From Natronorubrum aibiense (GTDB taxonomy: Archaea > Halobacteriota > Halobacteria > Halobacteriales > Natrialbaceae), in the NCBI RefSeq assembly GCF_009392895.1, contig NZ_CP045488.1:1116001-1180000 (forward strand): DNA of 64,000 nucleotides, given 5' to 3'. The stretch's first letter is position 1. Each line of letters starts with the position of its first letter. The notes beneath the pieces are model-generated. The model was given only the letters and a program-made list of their open reading frames with translations. It was not told the origin of the DNA and did no database searches. This document shows positions 60,775-64,000 of the stretch, piece after piece. Made by a program: the position numbers and the translations under genes.

Positions 60775-61140
60775 TCAGGCCGTTGCCGTCACGATCGCGT
60801 CCTCGTACTCACCGACGGCGGACAGAACCGCCTCGCGGTCGTCGGCGTCGACATCAAACTCCTCGAGCGCCGCCTCGAGATGGGTTGCAATCGCGTCGAA
60901 ATCCGGTTTCGTGATGCCGAGATCGTCGTGTGCAGCCTCCATGTCAGCGCCGGTGTAGTCGACGGGACCACCCGCGACGGCGCTGATGAACTGGGTCTGG
61001 TGGGCACGCTGGCGCTGCATATCGACGTCGTCGAAGTAGTGGGAGACCTGATCGTCTGTGACGACGCGGTCGTAGAATTCGTCGACGACTGCTTCGATTG
61101 CATCCTGTCCGCCGAGTCGTTCGTAGAGAGTTTCGCTCAT
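60775..61140 (-). CDS. truncated hemoglobin (group I)
   Basis: 121 residues from ATG 61138-61140 (MSETLYERLGG). 2/2 globin: LYERLGGQDAI start, B10 Tyr in EFYDRV, VSHYFDDVDM, and proximal His71 in EAAHDDLGI. Binds haem and O2/NO. It diverges from hemC, which makes haem precursors, with 112 bases between starts. Confidence 0.93.
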   Translation of the reverse strand: MSETLYERLGGQDAIEAVVDEFYDRVVTDDQVSHYFDDVDMQRQRAHQTQFISAVAGGPVDYTGADMEAAHDDLGITKPDFDAIATHLEAALEEFDVDADDREAVLSAVGEYEDAIVTATA

Positions 61141-61252
61141 CCGCTCGAACGTACCGACGAGATAGACATAAACTCCCGGTCGAATATGTTCTCGTGTAGA
61201 CCGCAACCGGCGTCCGATAAGCGTGCGCTTTTCATACCCCAAGCGCAGACTC

Positions 61253-62380
61253 ATGGCTATGAGAACACGCGGATCGTTGCGATTGGCGACACGGGGGTCG
61301 ACACTCGCCCGGCGGCAGGCCTCGCTGGTACAGGAGGCACTCGAGGACCGACGCTACGAGGTCGAACTCGTCACCGTCGACACCACGGGCGATCAGATTA
61401 GAGACGAATTGATTCACCGATTGGGGAAAACGGGAGCGTTCGTCCGCGAACTCGACGAACGCGTCCTCGAGGGCGACCTCGACGGAGCGATCCACTCGAT
61501 GAAGGATATGCCGACCGAACAACCTGAAGAGCTGGTGACCGCGGCGGTGCCCGAGCGCGGGCCGCCGGGTGACCTGCTCATCACGCCCGACGGCACGACG
61601 CTCGAGGACCTGCCCGAGGGCGCGACCGTCGGCACCTCGAGTCTGCGTCGGCGCGCGCAACTGCTCGCACAGCGTCCCGACCTCGAGGTCGAGCCACTGC
61701 GGGGGAACGTGGATACGCGTCTCGAGAAGTTGCTCGCGCCCGCGCTGCAAGCGGAGCACCAGAAGCGATCGGAGGCGGACAAAGAGCGTAAGGGTAACAC
61801 CGGTAACGACGACTTCGAGCCCGAGTTCGACCAGAACGTCGACGACTGGTTCGACGGGCTCTCGGAACTCGAAAAGCAGGCGCTCGGCCGCGAGGTCGAC
61901 GTCGAGTACGACGCCATCGTGCTCGCACAGGCCGGCCTCGAGCGCAGCGGCCTCGACCACTACGTCGACTATCAGGAACTCCCGACGTCGACGTTCGTCC
62001 CCGCACCGGGACAGGGCGCGCTCGCGGTCACGGCGACCGACGGCGAGACGGCCCGCGAGATCCAGTCCGTAATCGATCACCCGCGCAGCCGCGTCGAGAC
62101 GACGGTCGAGCGAACCATCCTCGCGGAACTGGGCGGCGGCTGTATCGCACCGGTCGGCATCTACGCGATTCTGCAGGGCGAGTACGTCCACGCGACCGTG
62201 AACGTCTTCGATCAAGATGGCGAGGAGTCCGTGACCGGCAGTCGGGACCTGCCCGTCGAGAACCACGCCGAAGCGGCCCGCGAGTTCGCCCGGGATCTGG
62301 CGGACCGCGGCGCGGCGGAACTGATCGACCAGGCTCGTGATGAGAGCGACGACGACGAGGACGCACCGGAGGGGAAGTAG
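61253..62380 (+). CDS. hemC: hydroxymethylbilane synthase (porphobilinogen deaminase)
   Basis: 375 residues. Joins four porphobilinogens into hydroxymethylbilane. RLATRGSTLARRQA start, HSMKDMP, GTSSLRRRAQL, the APGQGALAV motif and the dipyrromethane-cofactor Cys in GGGCIAPVG. An acidic insertion of about 45 residues (about 165-210, QKRSEADKERKGN...) lies before the LAQAGLERSGL segment, making it longer than bacterial enzymes. ATG 61253 or 61259 are both possible. The TAG stop is directly followed by the ATG of cobA. Confidence 0.95.
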   Translation: MAMRTRGSLRLATRGSTLARRQASLVQEALEDRRYEVELVTVDTTGDQIRDELIHRLGKTGAFVRELDERVLEGDLDGAIHSMKDMPTEQPEELVTAAVPERGPPGDLLITPDGTTLEDLPEGATVGTSSLRRRAQLLAQRPDLEVEPLRGNVDTRLEKLLAPALQAEHQKRSEADKERKGNTGNDDFEPEFDQNVDDWFDGLSELEKQALGREVDVEYDAIVLAQAGLERSGLDHYVDYQELPTSTFVPAPGQGALAVTATDGETAREIQSVIDHPRSRVETTVERTILAELGGGCIAPVGIYAILQGEYVHATVNVFDQDGEESVTGSRDLPVENHAEAAREFARDLADRGAAELIDQARDESDDDEDAPEGK

Positions 62381-63190
62381 ATGCCAGCGACGGACGCCGG
62401 TGACGGGAGCGACCCCGAACCCGGCACCGTCTACCTCGTCGGGAGCGGTCCCGGCGACCCCGACCTGCTCACTGTTAAAGCAACGCGGCTGCTCGAGGCG
62501 GCCGACGTCGTCCTCCACGACAAACTCCCCGGGCCGAATATCATCGAGCGCCTCCCCGAGGACCGTCGCGAGGACGTCGGCAAGCGCGCCGGCGGCGAGC
62601 GCACGCCCCAGTCAGAGATCAACGAGCGACTCGTCGAACTCGCCCGCGAGGGGAAGTCGGTCGTCCGGCTCAAAGGCGGCGACTCGTTCGTCTTCGGCCG
62701 CGGCGGCGAGGAAGCCGAGTATCTGGCTGCCCACGACGTCCCGTTCGAGGTCGTCCCCGCCGTCACGTCGGCCATCGCCGCGCCCGCGGTCGCCGGCATT
62801 CCGGTTACTCACCGCGATCACGCCTCTTCAGTCTCGTTCGTCACCGGCCACGAGGACCCGACCAAAGACGAGTCGAGCGTCGACTGGGATGCGCTGGCCG
62901 CCACCGGCGGCACCATCGTCGTCCTGATGGGCGTCGGTCGGCTGCCAGACTACACGACGGCGCTGCTCGAGGCCGGGATGGCCCCCGAGACGCCGGTCGC
63001 ACTGATCGAACGCGGCACGTGGCCGGGCCAACGGGTCGCGACGGGCACGCTCGAGACCATCGTCGACGTCCGCGACGCCGAAGACATCTCGCCGCCGGCC
63101 GTGACCGTGATCGGCGACGTCGCCGGCACCCGCGAGTCGGTCGTCGAGTTCCTTCGGAACGACTACGGCGATACGAGCGAGGATACCTAG
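62381..63190 (+). CDS. cobA: uroporphyrinogen-III C-methyltransferase (SUMT)
   Basis: 269 residues. Adds two methyl groups to uroporphyrinogen III to give precorrin-2, the branch to sirohaem, archaeal haem and cobalamin. SAM-binding VYLVGSGPGDPDLLT, VVLHDKL, VRLKGGDSFVFGRGGEE, PAVTSA and THRDHASSVSFVTGHE are all canonical. No CysG oxidase/chelatase domain. Starts on the base after the hemC stop, indicating one operon. Confidence 0.96.
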   Translation: MPATDAGDGSDPEPGTVYLVGSGPGDPDLLTVKATRLLEAADVVLHDKLPGPNIIERLPEDRREDVGKRAGGERTPQSEINERLVELAREGKSVVRLKGGDSFVFGRGGEEAEYLAAHDVPFEVVPAVTSAIAAPAVAGIPVTHRDHASSVSFVTGHEDPTKDESSVDWDALAATGGTIVVLMGVGRLPDYTTALLEAGMAPETPVALIERGTWPGQRVATGTLETIVDVRDAEDISPPAVTVIGDVAGTRESVVEFLRNDYGDTSEDT

Positions 63191-63200
63191 TACGAACGTC

Positions 63201-63944
63201 ATGAGTGACACACCCACCGTTGCCGTCTTTCGCCCGGACGACGACCGCCTCACCGACGCCGTCGCCCTGCTCGAGGATGCGGGCGCGTCCCCAGTCGCCG
63301 ACCCGATGTTGGCCGTCGAGGCGACCGACGCGACGCCACGGACCGACGCCGACTACGTGATCCTCACGAGCAAAACCGGCGCGGAACTCGTCTCCGCAGC
63401 CGGCTGGGATCCCGGGGATGCCACCATCTGTGCGATCGGCCCTGCGACCGCCGATGCGCTCCGCGAGGAGGGCTACACCGTCGATATCGTCCCCGAGGAG
63501 TACACCTCGAGTGGCCTCGTTGCGACCCTCGAAGCCGACGTCGACGGCGCACGCATCGAGGTCGCCCGCAGCGACCACGGCAGCGCGGTCTTGCTCGAGG
63601 GCCTCGAGGAGGCGGGTGCGTACATCCACGAGACGATCCTCTACCGGCTGGTCCGTCCCGCGGACAGCGGCGAATCGGCCGAACTGGCTGCCGATGGAGA
63701 GCTCGATGCCACCTGTTTCACCTCGTCGCTGACCGTCGAGCACTTCCTCGAGGCCGCCGCCGACCGTGGTGTGCGCGAGGAGGCGCTCGCCGGACTCGAG
63801 GACGTTACGGTCGGCGTCATCGGCGAGCCGACGGCCGACACCGCCGCCGCGCTGGGGATCGGCGTCGATGTCGTTCCTGCGGACGCCACCTTCGAGGCGC
63901 TCGCACGCGAGACGCTCGAGGCCATCGGGACGACCCCCGCGTAA
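63201..63944 (+). CDS. hemD: uroporphyrinogen-III synthase
   Basis: 247 residues. Closes hydroxymethylbilane with inversion of ring D. The family is poorly conserved, but the two-domain pattern is clear: VAVFRPDDDRL start, DYVILTSKTGAEL, CAIGPATADALREEGY, FTSSLTVEHFLEAA and VIGEPTADTAAALG. Ten bases after cobA on the same strand, third gene of the hemC-cobA-hemD operon. The order in the operon supports the call. Confidence 0.93.
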   Translation: MSDTPTVAVFRPDDDRLTDAVALLEDAGASPVADPMLAVEATDATPRTDADYVILTSKTGAELVSAAGWDPGDATICAIGPATADALREEGYTVDIVPEEYTSSGLVATLEADVDGARIEVARSDHGSAVLLEGLEEAGAYIHETILYRLVRPADSGESAELAADGELDATCFTSSLTVEHFLEAAADRGVREEALAGLEDVTVGVIGEPTADTAAALGIGVDVVPADATFEALARETLEAIGTTPA

Positions 63945-64000
63945 CGCCTCCCACATAACACCCACCGCCGACCGTGCGCGCTATGGTGTATAATCACACA

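Overview
The window reads as a chromosomal segment of a haloarchaeon. The G+C content is high and the proteins are strongly acidic. Archaeal information-processing genes are present: TBP, MC1 chromatin protein, Orc1/Cdc6, thermosome, SUI1/eIF1, Rio1 and an archaeal Trm-G10. TATA boxes often lie 25-32 bases before a start codon, as for leaderless mRNAs, and several families are haloarchaea-specific (HalOD1, DUF7344, DUF7553). Placement in the Natrialbales is a guess from general gene content. No rRNA, tRNA or CRISPR array was recognised. Most of the window is dense core genome.

Layout. 1-3.2 kb: a truncated multi-PAS sensor, a relic IS200/IS605 element that keeps an omega-RNA-like 3' end, a HalOD1 protein and a receiver/PAS protein. 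3.2-10 kb: S-adenosylhomocysteine hydrolase, a secreted repeat protein, an MTA/SAH deaminase, a DUF4382 lipoprotein and two membrane proteins. 10-17 kb: CopA copper ATPase, hisG, a 62-bp IS remnant, a winged-helix protein, tbp, trmG10 and a methyltransferase. 17-21 kb: pheS-pheT, preceded by a Phe-rich 28-codon ORF that looks like a leader peptide. 21-34 kb: an AbrB-like protein, MC1, a MutS-family protein, an Orc1/Cdc6 paralogue, uvrB, uvrC, SUI1 and small haloarchaeal proteins. 34-41 kb: an ABC exporter, an ArsA/Get3 ATPase, an MFS carrier and ligA. 41-42.4 kb: a broken TnpB element. 42.4-53 kb: ferredoxin, rio1, YfcE-like phosphoesterase, the KH-domain Dim2/Pno1 homologue, an AtoE-type carrier, an MFS carrier, thermosome, alanine dehydrogenase and a sugar porter. 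53-64 kb: DUF2071, leuS, Hsp20, PrxQ, a second broken TnpB element, pheA, truncated globin and the tetrapyrrole operon hemC-cobA-hemD.

Genes that belong together are hemC-cobA-hemD (glutamate-derived tetrapyrroles through uroporphyrinogen III and precorrin-2), pheS-pheT, the ABC ATPase and permease, ahcY with a nearby SAH/MTA deaminase (disposal of methylation by-products), and uvrB with uvrC about 1.5 kb apart.

The most unusual material is the set of IS200/IS605 (TnpB) elements. Two of them (62 bp and about 1.53 kb) sit after a TTAC target and end in TCAA exactly on the stop codon of the convergent neighbour, so insertion changed a GAG-TAA ending to GAT-TGA without damaging the gene. A third ends the same way. 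The TnpB-less relic and the intact-ended element share RNA hairpins supported by compensatory base changes, and both carry a double-hairpin module (8-bp stems, 3-base loops) with unrelated stem sequences. The two TnpB proteins show the two different placements of the catalytic glutamate. Separately, the Phe-rich ORF before pheST is a candidate archaeal attenuator.
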